This document shows, piece after piece, positions 44,481 to 56,589 of a DNA stretch of 64,000 bases. A program made the position numbers and the translations under genes. Location of the stretch: NCBI GenBank assembly GCA_014155875.1, contig JACEFZ010004190.1, forward strand, positions 211,240 through 275,239, given 5' to 3'. The DNA is from Cepaea nemoralis (lineage: Eukaryota > Mollusca > Gastropoda > Stylommatophora > Helicidae). Within the stretch, counting starts at the first letter, position 1. Every line of letters starts with the position of its first letter. Under the pieces are notes generated by a model that had not been told where the DNA came from, ran no database searches, and saw nothing but the letters and a program-made list of their open reading frames with translations.

Positions 44481-45590
44481 ATTACATCGTAGTCATCAAG
44501 TGTCACCTCCAGGACTAAGATTCGCTATATTGAATCTCTGGCACTCTCAGTCTTCAGTCGTCACTATGCATTCATACAGGCTTCTTCCCGTCCACCCTCT
44601 CCTGTTATTCACCCATCTATAACCTTTGTCTTCCCCTAGGACGCTTCCTCCCAATTTCCCACCAGCACACCCTTTAACAAACAGTTGTGTCTCTCTTTAT
44701 GATAAAGTATCTTAATTGCCTGATCTCGTTCTCAGTCATTCCATGTTGCTTCAATGGCAGTTTTTATAATACTTCTTTGTTTATTGTCTTCTCCTGCAAA
44801 GATATTCTTCTTGTTTGTCTAAACACCCATATTTCACAAATGTATATTTCACCCACTTATTTCTATGTTCATTCAATAATTATTTGTATATTTACGTTCT
44901 TATCATTATAGCATTACGTATTCGTTTCCGCCCCCTTCATTTTCATGTCTATAACTTACTATTTGTATGCTTGTCTGACTAAGATGTAAACCGACAATCT
45001 GTTTTGTAATTAACTTGTTTATATTTCTGGATCAGTCACATATCCTTAATTAATTGATTCAGTTTCATGGCTCGATTGATCGTGTTAAGCGAATTCCTGT
45101 ATCTGCCATGAGGTTATATACAATAGTGTTCCTTATGCAACCCCCTTTATATAAGATGGATATATAACACACGTCTGCTGCCAGTTTAACAATTTTAGGT
45201 CATAACTGTGACACATCTAGACGTCTAATTTTCAGTCACGCACCTGTGTTATGTCAAAACCTAGATTTTGTTTGACACAAAAGCTGTTAAACGTATGACT
45301 TAGTGAAACTTCATTTTATGAAAGATAATGTCACGGTTTCCCCCTTGATTTCCACAGTCAGTTTTATACTTATAATATTACCCTTAGTGGACTGTTTGGC
45401 CATAGAAAATATGGTCCAAACTGATACCAGTAACAACAGCACTTGGAAGATTACCTTGTGTCACAGAGCTCTTTCAATTTGTATTAACATCACCCTCATC
45501 TAAACATGCCTGATGCAAAGCCTTCAACAACAAGCCAGTTCAGACAATGGGAACGGGAATTTGCAGATGCGTATTTAAGTCATTAGATTA
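44481..45590. other. Unassigned AT-rich sequence
   Basis: No recognised gene. A 66-codon frame at 45303-45503 begins with a hydrophobic signal-like stretch (SFILIILPLVDCLA) but nothing else supports it. The stretch 45140-45300 resembles 56590-56735 (GCC..TTTAACAA...CATAACTGTGACACA), a dispersed repeat. Confidence 0.4.
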
Positions 45591-45866
45591 TACAGGGTGT
45601 TTGTAAAGTCTCACCACGCTTTGTATGTAGAACAATTTTGAAAAATTAAGTACATGACGTCATCAAAGAATGTGCTAAAAATGCATTAAATTAGTAATAG
45701 TCACTGCTACGATCTAACGATGTTATTGGGAAGTTGGAATGTACCAATGAAGTATTCATTTATAATTTACTAGCTGACCCGGCTCGGCTTCGCGCAGTCC
45801 CTGGTGGGGAGCATCTCATTTAATTCATATAAGTAGTCATATAAGTTTTCGTTCTCGTTACCAACT

Positions 45867-45867
45867 A

Positions 45868-45936
<69 letters not shown>

Positions 45937-46054
45937 GTCTGTCTGTCTGTCTGTTTGTCTATCTATCTATCTCTGTCTGTCTGTCTGTCTAATAGACCCA
46001 TCCCTCTGTCTCTCCCTCCGTCTATCCCTCCCTCCCTCCCTCCCTGTCTGTTTG

Positions 46055-46121
<67 letters not shown>

Positions 46122-46237
46122 GTCTGTCTGTCTGTCTGTCTGTCTGACCCGGCCCGGCTTCGCCCAGTCCCTGGTGGGGAGCATCTCATTTAATTCATAT
46201 AAGTAGTCATATAAGTTCTCGTTCCCGTTACCGACTA

Positions 46238-46268
<31 letters not shown>

Positions 46269-46269
46269 T

Positions 46270-46338
<69 letters not shown>

Positions 46339-46369
46339 GTCTGTCAGTCTGTTTGTCTATCTATCTATC

Positions 46370-46405
<36 letters not shown>

Positions 46406-46465
46406 ATAGACCCATCCCTCTGTCTCTCCCTCCGTCTATCCCTCCCTCCCTCCCTCCCTGTCTGT

Positions 46466-46521
<56 letters not shown>

Positions 46522-46532
46522 ATATCTATCTA

Positions 46533-46577
<45 letters not shown>

Positions 46578-46586
46578 ATGTCTGCC
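45867..46586. repeat. (GTCT)n and (ATCT)n tetranucleotide tracts, duplicated
   Basis: Long perfect stretches of CTGT and CTAT repeats in each of two copies. Leu/Ser/Val/Cys-repeat frames are artefacts. Confidence 0.95.
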
Positions 46587-46594
46587 TGACCCGA

Positions 46595-47004
46595 CCCGGG
46601 TTCGCCCAGTCACTGGTGTGGAGCATCTCATTTAATTCTGAGTAGGTAAGAATCCGCTCTGCCTTCAAAATGTTGACGTGAAGATTTTCTTCCTGCAGCT
46701 GCTTCTGTATTTGTTCATCAGTAAGCTCCATTTTTAGCCGCTTGACCACCCATCTGACTGTGTTTGAATCAGTGTTTCTGATTCTGGTGTCTTGGTCCTC
46801 CTTCCTCTCACAAGTTTTTGTGTTCGTCTGTGGGTAGTCGTCGCTCTTCTTATTGGTAGTTTCATTGACTGTAGGTTCAGATACTTTATTACAGCTTGCA
46901 TGCAGACTCTCCAAAGGCAGGTTCGTCTTCTTGATAGTCTGGTCGGTTTTCTCACTATGCATCTTGGAAGCTGCTTGTTTCTTTATGCTATTACGACGTG
47001 CCAT
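46595..47004 (-). pseudogene. Basic, retroelement ORF1-like fragment
   Basis: Minus-strand frame from ATG 47004 (MARRNSIKKQAASKM). A hydrophilic Lys/Thr/Asn-rich region is followed by VVKRLKMELTDEQIQKQLQE then NLHVNILKAERIL, which resembles the RRM/PRE_C2HC-like segment of Gag-like ORF1 proteins of non-LTR elements. The frame then runs into tetranucleotide repeats, so its C-terminus is lost. It lies inside the nested element. Assignment is tentative. Confidence 0.35.
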
Positions 47005-47961
47005 TTTCCCCCCGTATCAGGCTGCTTGAAATGTGTAAGGCGTCTTGGCTTGATAGCGCTGAGAAGTGCTGTCAAGCGAATCGTGCCGATATGATAGCGG
47101 AAAACATTAAAGATGCGATGATATTGTTCAACATCTTTAAGATAATTTCTTAAGCATAGAAAGATGAGTTACAATGTTATGCATTATGCATTATTTTTAT
47201 GTAAACTTTGAAATTGCCTTAAAGATTGTATCATTATTTATTATAACTCATATGCCGGTACATAACTATAGACAAAGAGTTTATAAATCTTTGAAAACGA
47301 TACAACAATATGACTATAAGTTATACAACAATGTTATTAAAAGTTATGCCCCTTGAAATAACTTTTTCTAGAGTTAAGTCCCTTAGCTATATATAAATTT
47401 TAATGAAAAATGAAATAATACTGAGTAAGCAGGCGATTTCACACTAAAAAAATATCACAGTTGGCAGCTCTGGAATGAAAGGAAGACGTGTAGAAAATTT
47501 CATCTCAATCGGATGGGCCGTTAGCGAAAAAATAAAGGACATACATATTTACATACATACACTTTGTTTTATATATATATAGATTCAACAAATTTCTAAC
47601 CGTAATGCGATGAAGAGGTTGTTTATCAGGACATCTTGCTATAAATCTTTGAACAACCATCCGCGTGTATCCACCGCCATTTCGAAACACTTGTTCAACC
47701 TAAACAATTCTTACTTCCGTTGATAACACCATTCTATTTAGAGTGCATATAATTATTCCAGAAGACGACAGCCATTCGCTGTATATTGCTTCACGATAGA
47801 CTGTGGTGCACATTTTTGATGACGTCATGTACTTCATTTTTCAAAATCGGTCTGCATGCAAAGTGCAGTGAGACTTTACTAACGCCTCGTATATATTATT
47901 TGGAAAAGCGTGCAAAGAAACGTTGTTACGAGAAGGCAGTTTATTGTGCATCAGCACTGCA

Positions 47962-48245
47962 GTGGTCTCCGTGGCGCAGTGGTTTTGACGCTAGCCTTGT
48001 GATCCGAAGATAGTGCGTTCGACTCCCTGTCTCCGTCATTCGGTTCACGGGTGCAGTTTTTTCTGAGATTATGTGGGTGTCATCGCTGGAGCTACGGGGT
48101 TCGTGATTTGTGTCGCTTTCGGCAGCCTTCCAACCCCCACCCCCTCCCCCTCTTTGAGGAAAAGACCGAACCATATTGGATAACACCCGGTGCAATGAAA
48201 TTGATTCTCTCGACCCTATAACCTTAAATACCATTCAGCATCTCA
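47962..48245 (+). mobile_element. SINE family C, full-length tRNA-derived copy
   Basis: GGTCTCCGTGGCGCAGTGGT (A box region) and AGTGCGTTCGACTCCCTG (B box) at tRNA spacing; body with CATCGCTGGAGCTACGGGGT and an end ACCCGGTGCAATGAAATTGA, shared with 56748-56960 and 26045-26240. Confidence 0.72.
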
Positions 48246-48579
48246 AAACAAAAGAGCAGTTGTGCTTCCCTGTCCGTTCCTGTGATAGTCCTGTTGTATT
48301 ATTTTAAGCTCGTTCAGTGTTTGTTATTGTTGCATAATTGTGGTTATTTTTATTCTACTCTTCATCCTTAGTGTTATTCTATTCCGTTACTGTTGTCAGT
48401 TTTATTACTGCGTTGCTTAGTTGTTGATCATTGTTGTTTTAGATTGTTATGGTTTTTATCAAGGTAATATCTGAAAAATGTTTTTCAAAAAAACAAATTT
48501 ATTTCGTCAGTCGTATATTCAGTGCCTTTCCACATCTCACCAATAACTTTATCCCTCCCAGAAAATTATAGTACAGCCG
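48246..48579. other. Unassigned T-rich sequence
   Basis: Nothing recognisable. Confidence 0.4.
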
Positions 48580-48840
48580 GTCTCCCTGGCCTAGGTGTTA
48601 ACGTCTTTCTCATGTAATCCTGTATATTCTCGTGAGTAACGTAACCTGTGTGAGAATCGGTAGCGGTTCTCGCCAGGTTGGTAACTTACGGATATGTGAG
48701 CCGGTCGCTCAGAAAGCACTGGCAAACTACTGAGCGTAATCTTGCCTAGTACATCAACAGCAGCTGAAAAATGCTGATGTTGACTGCAATGTCCTGTAAG
48801 GGATATGCAAAAAAAAAAATAATAATAATAATAATTAACA
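48580..48840 (+). mobile_element. SINE family E, plus-strand copy
   Basis: Starts CCGGTCTCCCTGGCCTAGGT, matches 28801-29052 (minus) in GCAAACTACTGAGCGTAATC and ATGCTGATGTTGACTGC, and ends in an A-rich (AAT)n tail. Confidence 0.65.
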
Positions 48841-49084
48841 TCTGCATAAGACAAATGTGACAATTGAACACTCAGCTATAACACGTTCAGTCAGTCTTAG
48901 AAGCAGGCGATTAGATTTTTAAAAATATGTTTTCATGTAGAGTTTTTCATGAATTTGTATTAGCGTATGATCTTTGTTTGTGTACTGGCGAAGGCTTTAA
49001 CCGCAGCGTCAATTTACGATAGTGTTCTAGTAAGTTTACTGACAAATTCAAGAATCTGTACACGAAATTGTAACGTTTTCAGCC

Positions 49085-49600
49085 TAACTTAGTTAAATGC
49101 CAGAATTATGCATGAAATCATAAGTATTTAAGCCGAATTTATACAAATACCAGAATTATGCACGAAACTATTAACTATATAAGCCGAACTTGGACAAATA
49201 CGAGACTTGTGAACACAACTGTAATTATATCAGTGGAACATAGACACAAACGAGAATTGTGAACACATTTGTAACTATATCAGTGGAACATAGACCCATT
49301 CGAGAATTGTGAACACAACTATAACTATATCATGAGAACATAGACACATACAAGAATTGTGAACACAAATGTAACTATATCATTGGAACATAGACAAATA
49401 CGATAATTGTGAACACAATTGTGACTACTTCAGTGGAACTTAGACAAATATGATATTTATGAACACAATTGTAACTATATCATTGTAACATAGACACATA
49501 CCAGAATTATGAACACAACTGTGACTATTTTAGTGCAAATTAGATAAAAACGAGAATTCTGAACGCAGATGTAACACTTTCAGACAAACTTAAGTACTTC
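49085..49600. repeat. Tandem repeat, about 50-bp unit, about 10 copies
   Basis: GAACACAACTGTAACTATAT plus CAGTGGAACATAGACACATA and CGAGAATTGT, period 50 (starts at 49211 and 49261). The flanking copies are degenerate. Confidence 0.88.
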
Positions 49601-49902
49601 AAGTGCAAAACCACCTGTCAGCCAATTACACGACATTGTAACTGCCACAAATAGAAGGCTGATATCCCAGAATAAACTTCTAAATGTGAATACCATACAC
49701 TGGATGCATCCTTGAACTCTCCCTCTCTCTCATCGGTTCATTGTTATCTGTGCTTTCCTACATTGCACATTTTTTGCCATTGAAACAATACCGTGTTTTT
49801 GTTTTCTTAAAATGCACTTAACATATCTACACTCTTTTATATTTCATAAGGAAGTTGTCATAAAGGTATTATGTGATATGTATACGTACAGAAGAACTCT
49901 TA

Positions 49903-49961
49903 GACACTCACACACACACACAGGCAGACACAGGCACACACACACACACAGACACACACAC

Positions 49962-50013
<52 letters not shown>

Positions 50014-50105
50014 GAAAGGTAGGTAGGTAGGTAGGTAAGTAGGTAGTTAGGTAGGTGGTTGGGTGGGTGAGTGGGTGGGTGGATGGATGGATGGATGGAT
50101 GGATG
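49903..50105. repeat. Compound microsatellite: (CA)n, (TA)n, (GTAG)n, (GGTG)n, (GGAT)n
   Basis: Successive blocks at about 49908-49962, 49963-50011, 50018-50055, 50056-50080 and 50081-50105. Confidence 0.93.
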
Positions 50106-50320
50106 GACATGTTCTCCAATGTGTTCCATGCTGATTATTCCAGGGACAGTTTGATTAAAAGCCCACCTGAATTGTTCTCTATGCTATGAATATCATTCAA
50201 ACCCTCAACATATCACCAGTTACCTGGATTTATTACCTGTTAACTTATTATCAATTACCTCAACTTATTACCAATTACCTCGCCTTATTGAGCCAGCCTT
50301 TCCAGACGTGGATACTCCGT

Positions 50321-50518
50321 CTATTCTGATCCACTCTTCACCCGATTCCTGAAAGCCTTCACCACATTAATTTTATCATAAAGTAGCTCTCCATCCAGAG
50401 GAGCAGTTGCAGCCAGTCTGTCAGCCTGGTCACTGTCCCGCACGCCTGCATACGCCGGGCAGAACTTCCATGATTTGCCTACAATCTCCACCCTGTAGAG
50501 CGATGCTTGGCACTCCAA
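50321..50518 (-). pseudogene. Retroelement RNase H fragment
   Basis: Minus-strand 65-codon frame WKFCPAYAGVRDSDQADRLA then VKAFRNRVKSG. The pattern (W)CPGHAGVxGNExADxLA is the C-terminal RNase H motif of LINE and other retroelements; here the GH is replaced by AY, so the conserved His is lost. No reverse transcriptase is attached. Confidence 0.6.
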
Positions 50519-50662
50519 TCTAATTCTTTACCTCTGTTTATACATCTTCCAACTAATGTTGTCCGTGTTCTTAAATATTTGAATATCTGTACTTGGTGGT
50601 CACCGTGGCCAAGTGGTTGAGCCGTCGGTCTATCGTTTTTTTTTAAAAATATTATCACTTCC

Positions 50663-50664
<2 letters not shown>

Positions 50665-50703
<39 letters not shown>

Positions 50704-50835
50704 AGAGATAAAAAGAAAAGTAGGGTGAGAGGGAGAGATATAGAGGGAGTGAGGAGAGATAAAGAGAGAAACAGTTGGAGAGAGCGAAAGAAATAATGGG
50801 GAGGGATAGAGCGCGAGAGAGATAGAGAGAAAGAT
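50665..50835. repeat. (GA)n-rich tract
   Basis: AGAG run (50665-50692), G homopolymer (50693-50703) and degraded GAGA sequence to 50835. Nothing recognisable follows to about 51350. Confidence 0.9.
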
Positions 50836-51354
50836 GTTAAACCAAATTCACAAAAGATATTCATCAAGAAATATCAGTGAGCGTGTAAAAGCACGTGAAA
50901 CCCAAATAGGCAAAATACAAAGTTGACAGAAACACTTGAAAACTTCCTTCTTATATTTCCGCCGCCAGGCAGAATACAAGACAGACGTGGACAAGATAGA
51001 GACACCTGGAGATTTCAACAATCAACAACATGTACAGTCAGTTGTAGTCTGCTGACTCGGCGCCGACCTCGTAACCCAGTGCTGTTGGACATGTCATGTA
51101 TTCAACAATGCTAGGGCGAGGCGAAGACAACGAGGCCAGGTTCATTATAAAACTAGTATCAACGGATAAAAGAACTTTCGTTTCGCTTTATACCCAGAAT
51201 CCCTCATAATATTCTTCGCTGGTTGTACCGTCTACATTAGGACGTTTCTTCACTTCTTCTGCGAAATCAGCGCTTCTCAAACTCCTCTACTAGGTGCCCC
51301 TTTGAGAAATTGTGACGGTTTAGGCGAATTAATATGTTCTTGTCCTTAGGGGTC

Positions 51355-51575
51355 AAACATTTAATGATTCAGTACCAACCACAATAGTTGGTTTAGACCA
51401 AACAAGGTAAAAAATCAAATGAACAAGTATTATAATGTAGATTTCCATTAACCGAGATTTAAAATTGTGGAAAATACCGCGAAACGCTACAAATAACGCG
51501 ATGACCCTGGAATGGCGATACATCGTTCTTTTGTCCAAATGGAAGGTAACATTTAGCGATATGTTATCCTTCAAC
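51355..51575. repeat. Dispersed repeat, related to 58300-58510
   Basis: Both stretches share GGTTTAGACCAAAC-like sequence, GCGAAACG(A/C)(A/T)ACAAATAA, TGGC(A/G)ATA(C/T)ATCGT and ACATTTAGCGATAT(A/G)TTATC in the same order. Family unknown. Confidence 0.5.
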
Positions 51576-51769
51576 ACTGAATTAGTTAATATGTAATGTG
51601 TATTTTAATGACTGTGCAGTGTTTGAAAATATTGCCGGTCCAAGTTTTGTATCCACCTTCTGTAAAGTTCATGCAACATAACAGGTAAATACAAAACTTG
51701 AATCGGCAATATTTTTAAACTCTGCTCAGTTATTAAAATATACACACTGTACTTACTGTGCTACTTCAT

Positions 51770-52180
51770 CTTCTTTTAGTCCTTGCCGGTTGGTGTTGGT
51801 GATCATGTCTATCCACAGCCTTCTATCTCTTGTGCTGCCAATCTTTTCTGATACCAACGTTCCTTAATACCATGATGTTAAACTGTCCAACTTTTCCATG
51901 TTTGTCAAACCAAACCCCCCCCCCCCCCCCCCCCGCCTCTCTTCCCCTCCATCCTTCCCGTTGTGACGATATACTCCAGCTTTCCTCTTCTCTCTTGACA
52001 TGCCCAAAGCATGTGAACTGTCTCCTTCTAATGTAAGTTAGTCAGTTCTCTTTGTGAGTTAACTTCTTTCCAGATATCTTCATTTCTTCCTTGTTTTGTC
52101 ATTTGTGTTCTCGTCATTTTTCTATAAAACCACATCTCTTCAGCTTCACCATAATTCCTCACTTGTCTGCTAAATGTCCA
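51770..52180 (-). mobile_element. LINE 3'-end remnant with C homopolymer
   Basis: Degraded copy of the tail family seen at 26518-26760 (mirror of TGACATGCCCAAAGCATGTG and CTTCTAATG). A run of about 20 C at 51916-51935 interrupts it. Confidence 0.45.
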
Positions 52181-52559
52181 TGATTAGCTTCTGTACATTA
52201 GGATTGGATCACTAAGGCTCTTACGAACACTTCTCCTCACCTCGATTTAAAACAAAGATAAATTGCAGAGAAACATCATCACCGTGTAAAATGCTGCCTT
52301 TGCTTGTTACAATACCCAAATACTTACGTGCATTGACTTGTTTCAGACTGTTTATCTTCACTGTGATGTTGCATATGTGCGCTACTTATGGTGGCTAAAT
52401 CATCACTCCAACTTGATCAAACTCCACTACTTCACTCCACTAACCTACGGGACACCCTTGGACACGGTGGAGTTCTTGTTTAGCTCCACAACCACAGAAA
52501 CGTAAAACCATGCGAGCATTGGTGGAGTCCGCTTCAGAACAGCCGACAGGTACTCGTTG

Positions 52560-53046
52560 GATATGTCTTGAGTTGGCCCCAGTAGACAGTCGCTATCTTT
52601 TTAGAGACAATAATTATGGTCTTGAGTTTGCCACAGTAGAAGCGGATGTCTTTATGGAGACAATGGTTATGGTCTTGACTTCGCCACAATAGACAGTGGG
52701 TCTCTTTATAGAGACAATAGTTATGGTCTTGAGTTCGCCACAGTAGACAGTGAATCTCTTTATATAGACAATGGTTATGGTCTTGAGTTCGCCACGGCAG
52801 ACAGTGGGTTTCTTTACAGAGACAATAGTTATGGTCTTGAGTTCGCCACAGTAGACAGTTGGTCTTTTAAAGAGACAATAGTTATGTCTTGAGTTCGCCA
52901 CAGTAGACAGTGGGTCTCTTTATATAGACAATGGTTATGGTCTTGAGTTCGCCACGGCAGACAGTGGGTTTCTTTACAGAGACAATGGTTATAACCTGAG
53001 TTCGTCATAGTAGACAGTGGGTTTCTTTTTAGAGCAATGATTACTG
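52560..53046. repeat. Minisatellite, 54-bp unit, about 9 copies
   Basis: Unit TTGAGTTCGCCACAGTAGAC plus AGTGGGTCTCTTTATAGAGA and CAATAGTTATGGTC. Period is divisible by three; the 95-codon minus-strand frame (KTITIVSIKRPTVYCGEL) is a repeat translation. Confidence 0.93.
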
Positions 53047-53301
53047 TTACCGACCAGTACGGTCACTGTCGTGTAAGAAAGCAAAGACAGACCAGCTTAT
53101 TTACAGATGTCCAGAATATCATGATTCGTCTCTTTCTTCTTCTCTTCTACCATTTTCTTCAGTGAAATGTTGGGGAGAGATATAAACATCTTGCATGCGC
53201 CTGTCTAAAACTATTTGTAAGATTTCATTTCTCTAAGGTTGTTCTTGATTCCATCACCCCATCCTTTACGCGTTCTTCCCCTTGCTCTGTCTTCTTCTTT
53301 T

Positions 53302-54357
53302 TCAGCATTCCGAGCCATTGAGGTTCTTTGCTGCAAATACAATCTGTCTCCATTCGTCTCTCTGGTGGACCTTCTCTTGCCAGTCGTTGATTCCAAGTGC
53401 TTGTAGGTCTGTATGTATATTATCTCTCCACCGCCTTCTTGGTCTACCTCGGGGTCTACGGTCATTTATCTCCTGAGTGTAAGCGAGTTTTGTTTCCCTA
53501 TTATCTTCCATTCTTTCTATATGCCCCAGCCATTGTAGTCTATTAGCCTTCATGATACCAGTGATTAGCGGGGACTTAAACAAATCATAAATGTCTTTGT
53601 TACTTCTTCTTTTCCACTCTCCACTTTGTGTATCCCTAATGGGTCCAAAGATGCGTCTTAAAATTTTGTTCTCAAAGGTTTGTAACAAGGCTTCGTCTCC
53701 TTTCGTTGTACTCCAGGTTTCAGAGCCATACAGCACAACTGGTCTGATCAGTGTTTTGTATATTGTGATTTTGGTGTTACGAGATAGCGCCTTTGATTTT
53801 AGTAGATGTTGTAGTGCATAGTATATCTTATTTCCAGAGTTGATTCTAGTTTGTATTTCTTCCCTTATGATGTTGGAGCAGTTGAAGATTGTACCCAGGT
53901 ATTTGTATGTTTCCGTTCTTTTAATGGTCATATTATCTATTTGTATGTGGCCAGAGTTTTTAGCCATTCCGTCTCTTGAAATTACCATATATTCTGTCTT
54001 ATCTTGGTTGATAACCAGCCCCATCTGTTGGGCTTTTTCCTTTAAGTGAGTCAATATTTCTAATGTCTTTTGTTCACTTTGCCCTATAATATCTATATCA
54101 TCTGCATAACCAAGCAGCTTGGATGTTCCTCCAATATCACATTCCTCCTTTACCTTCCTTACAACTTTCTCTAGAGCCAGATTGAAGAGTAGCGGCGATA
54201 GTGCATCACCCTGTTTCAAGCCAGATGTTATTTGGAAGGGGTCTGATTTCCTGCCTTTATATGTTACTATATTATAAGTATCTTCCATGCATAGTTTGGT
54301 CATGTTAATTAACTTCCTTGGTATTCCAAATTCCTGCATAACATTCCATAGAGCCAT
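53302..54357 (-). pseudogene. Non-LTR reverse transcriptase, 5'-truncated (351 codons)
   Basis: The longest protein-like frame in the window. It starts within the fingers/palm region (MALWNVMQEFGIPRKL), has SGLKQGDALSPLLFNLALEK (block 4), LLGYADDIDIIG with the catalytic YADD (block 5), KTEYMVISRDG, YKYLGTIFNCSN (block 7), a thumb region (YKTLIRPVVLYGSETWSTTK), LQWLGHIERMED and RRPRGRPRRRWRDNIHTDLQ, ending at 53302. It would copy element RNA into target DNA by target-primed reverse transcription. The N-terminal reverse-transcriptase blocks and any endonuclease are missing and the fragment starts exactly where an older LINE remnant begins. Open over its full length, so comparatively young. Clade not assigned. 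Confidence 0.85.
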
Positions 54358-54545
54358 TATATTTCTCTAATATCGGTCTTGTGGTGGATGGTACCAGGGC
54401 ATTCTCGTGAGGTGGTCAAACCATTTAATCTGTTGTTCTTTAATGATGTGCAAGACTGGTTTAAGATCTAGTCGTCTCTAATTTCCACATTCTGTCTCTC
54501 ACGGTTACTCCATCAGCTCTTCTAATGCATCTCATCTCTTTTGCT
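54358..54545 (-). mobile_element. Older LINE C-terminal remnant upstream of the RT fragment
   Basis: The minus strand reads EMRCIRRADGVTVRDRMW and, after frame breaks, IIKEQQIKWFDHLTRMP, the post-RT region of a different LINE copy. It adjoins the start of the RT fragment. Confidence 0.5.
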
Positions 54546-54639
54546 CTCATTAGTTGCAGTCAGCGTCCTTGTTTAACAGTTGCAGGATAATGTTGGACAA
54601 TCAAAGTTCGTATGAGATTTGCTTCATTTCATATATTGA

Positions 54640-54735
<96 letters not shown>
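54640..54735. repeat. (TA)n microsatellite
   Basis: TA run of about 95 bp with one phase break. Confidence 0.95.
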
Positions 54736-54736
<1 letters not shown>

Positions 54737-54737
<1 letters not shown>

Positions 54738-55617
54738 GTTATATCACTTCATGTCACATATTGACCATATTGTAGTATTGTGTTTATATCACGTCATTTC
54801 ACATATTGACCATATTGTAGTATTATGTTATATCACTTCATTTCACATATTGACCATATTGTAGTATTGTGTTATATCACGTCATTTCACATATTGACCA
54901 TATTGTAGTATTATGTTATATCACTTCATGTCACATATTGACCATATTGTAGTATTGTATTATATCACTTCATGTCACATATTGACCATATTGTAGTATT
55001 GTGTTATATCACTTCATGTCACATATTGACCATATTGTAGTATTGTGTTATATCACTTCATGTCACATATTGACCATATTGTAGTATTATGTTATATCAC
55101 TTCATGTCACATATTGACCATATTGTAGTATTGTGTTATATCACTTCATGTCACATATTTACCATATTGTAGTATTGTGTTATATCACTTCATATCACAT
55201 ATTTACCATATTGTAGTATTGCGTTATATCACTTCATGTCACATATTGACCATATTGTAGTATTGTTATATCACTTCATGTCACATATTGACCATATTGT
55301 AGTATTGTGTTATATCACTTCATGTCACATATTGACCATATTGTAGTATTGTTATATCACTTCATGTCACATATTGACCATATTGTAGTATTATGTTATA
55401 TCACTTCATGTCACATATTGACCATATTGTAGTATTATGTTATATCACTTCATGTCACATATTGACCATATTGTAGAATTATGTTGTATCACTTCATGTC
55501 ACATATTGACCATATTGTAGTATTATGTTATATCACTTCATGTCACATATTGACCATATTGTAGTATTGTGTTATATCACTTCATGTCACATATTGACCA
55601 TATTGTAGTATTATGAA
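54737..55617. repeat. Minisatellite, 44-bp unit, about 20 copies
   Basis: Unit ATATCACTTCATGTCACATA plus TTGACCATATTGTAGTATTG and TGTT. Very homogeneous; a few units are 42 bp (TATTGTTATATC). Confidence 0.95.
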
Positions 55618-55955
55618 GCATGTTACAGTTTCCTTACCCTCCGTCTTTAAGAAGTTTGTTGTATGTCATTTACAAGAATCACAATCAACCCCAACATTTA
55701 TTGTCTTTGATTTTGTCAGGTAATTTTACTTTCAATTGTATGCCATTAATTTCTGAACTGCCGACTCTCATACCATCGCGAAAATCAACAATAAGCGATC
55801 TACTCCACAATTGGCTTTGCCTGACTTCGAAGCCCTTACGTTGGGGTGGTGAAATTGCTTTCACTAACTTTGCGGAACAATTTCCTTTAGTTCCCTGACA
55901 AATAAATATATTGTATTCGTTTCACTTCTATATGCCCATCCTAGTCATTACGCAG

Positions 55956-56002
<47 letters not shown>

Positions 56003-56149
56003 TTTTAGCTCTGATTGGAGATTCAACCTGCCCATAGGTATAGTAAGCCAGTACCCCTACCCTTTTTCACCACCGGGAAATTGAGTCTTTGTTTTCATTC
56101 TTACTGTGTGGTCTGTGGTCAGTGGTCAGGTCTCCATCATTCCGTTAAT
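55618..56149. repeat. Unassigned sequence with a 45-bp G homopolymer (55957-56001)
   Basis: No recognised gene. The poly-G run is unusually long and is a likely assembly weak point. Confidence 0.7.
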
Positions 56150-56535
56150 GATTTAAGTGCCTTAAAACATCTGATGGCTGTGGAAATGTGGTTTCTGAGG
56201 AGAATGCAAGAATACCCTCAAGGACAGACAGAAAAACCAATGACGAAGTCTTACAAGGAACAAAGATCGTAAACTGATTAGAGAAATTAGACGTAGACAG
56301 TTTAACATTTTTGGGGCATGTTATGAGAAGAAATAAATTAGAGAACTTGGTGACAACTGGTAAGATCGAGGGGAAGAGACAAGGGAAAGAAGAGACAGAG
56401 AAGTAACTACCTGAATGGCTTGACCACGTGGCATGGTCGAGACAAGTTGATCCACGACTCTGATGATCGAGTGAAATGGCGAATCATAACCGCTTACCGG
56501 CATGGCACATGATGGATGAATGATGATGATTAATT
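56150..56535 (+). pseudogene. LINE C-terminal fragment
   Basis: Plus strand: LMAVEMWFLRRMQEYPQGQT followed after a frameshift by FGHVMRRNKLENLVTTGKIE and GKRQGKEETEK. This is the EMWFLRRM...GHVMRRNxLENLVTTGKIEG pattern of the LINE tail at 26518-26760. It ends in ATGATGGATGAATGATGATG. Stops and shifts make it a pseudogene. Confidence 0.65.
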
Positions 56536-56589
56536 GTCTTCAGCGGCTTCCCGTTTCTGCCGTGGGCTTATATATCGCCAAAATATTGT

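Larger units (their letters stand above)
45770..47585. mobile_element. Element nested in the MITE, with ends AGCTGACCCGGC and TATATATATAGATT
   Basis: Starts CTAGCTGACCCGGCTCGGCT at about 45770 and ends GATGGGCCGTTAGCGAAAAA...CATACATACACTTTG(T)TTTATATATATATAG at about 47585, termini that recall a common class of invertebrate retroelements. The left part consists of two tandem copies (45775-46143 and 46144-46586) of a segment starting GACCCGGC and followed by (GTCT)n, CCCTCCCTCC and (ATCT)n blocks. The family is not certain. Confidence 0.45.
45591..47891. mobile_element. Mariner-like MITE, split by a nested element
   Basis: Left end (45591-45680) TACAGGGTGTTTGTAAAGTC... and right end (47806-47891, complement) TACGAGGCGTTAGTAAAGTC... 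form an inverted repeat of about 85 bp, including TTTTGAAAAAT and AAGTACATGACGTCATCAAA on both sides. TA at each outer boundary fits the IS630/Tc1/mariner TA target. Without the nested element it would be about 480 bp with no transposase. Confidence 0.65.

Noticed and set aside
41355..44492. Many long frames (up to 284 codons) on both strands over the minisatellites
   Set aside because: They translate 45- and 36-bp repeats, are open on both strands and in several frames at once, and have no start, splice or domain evidence.
45303..45503. Short secreted-peptide gene
   Set aside because: Only a hydrophobic N-terminus supports it; no promoter, splice signals or homology that I can recognise.
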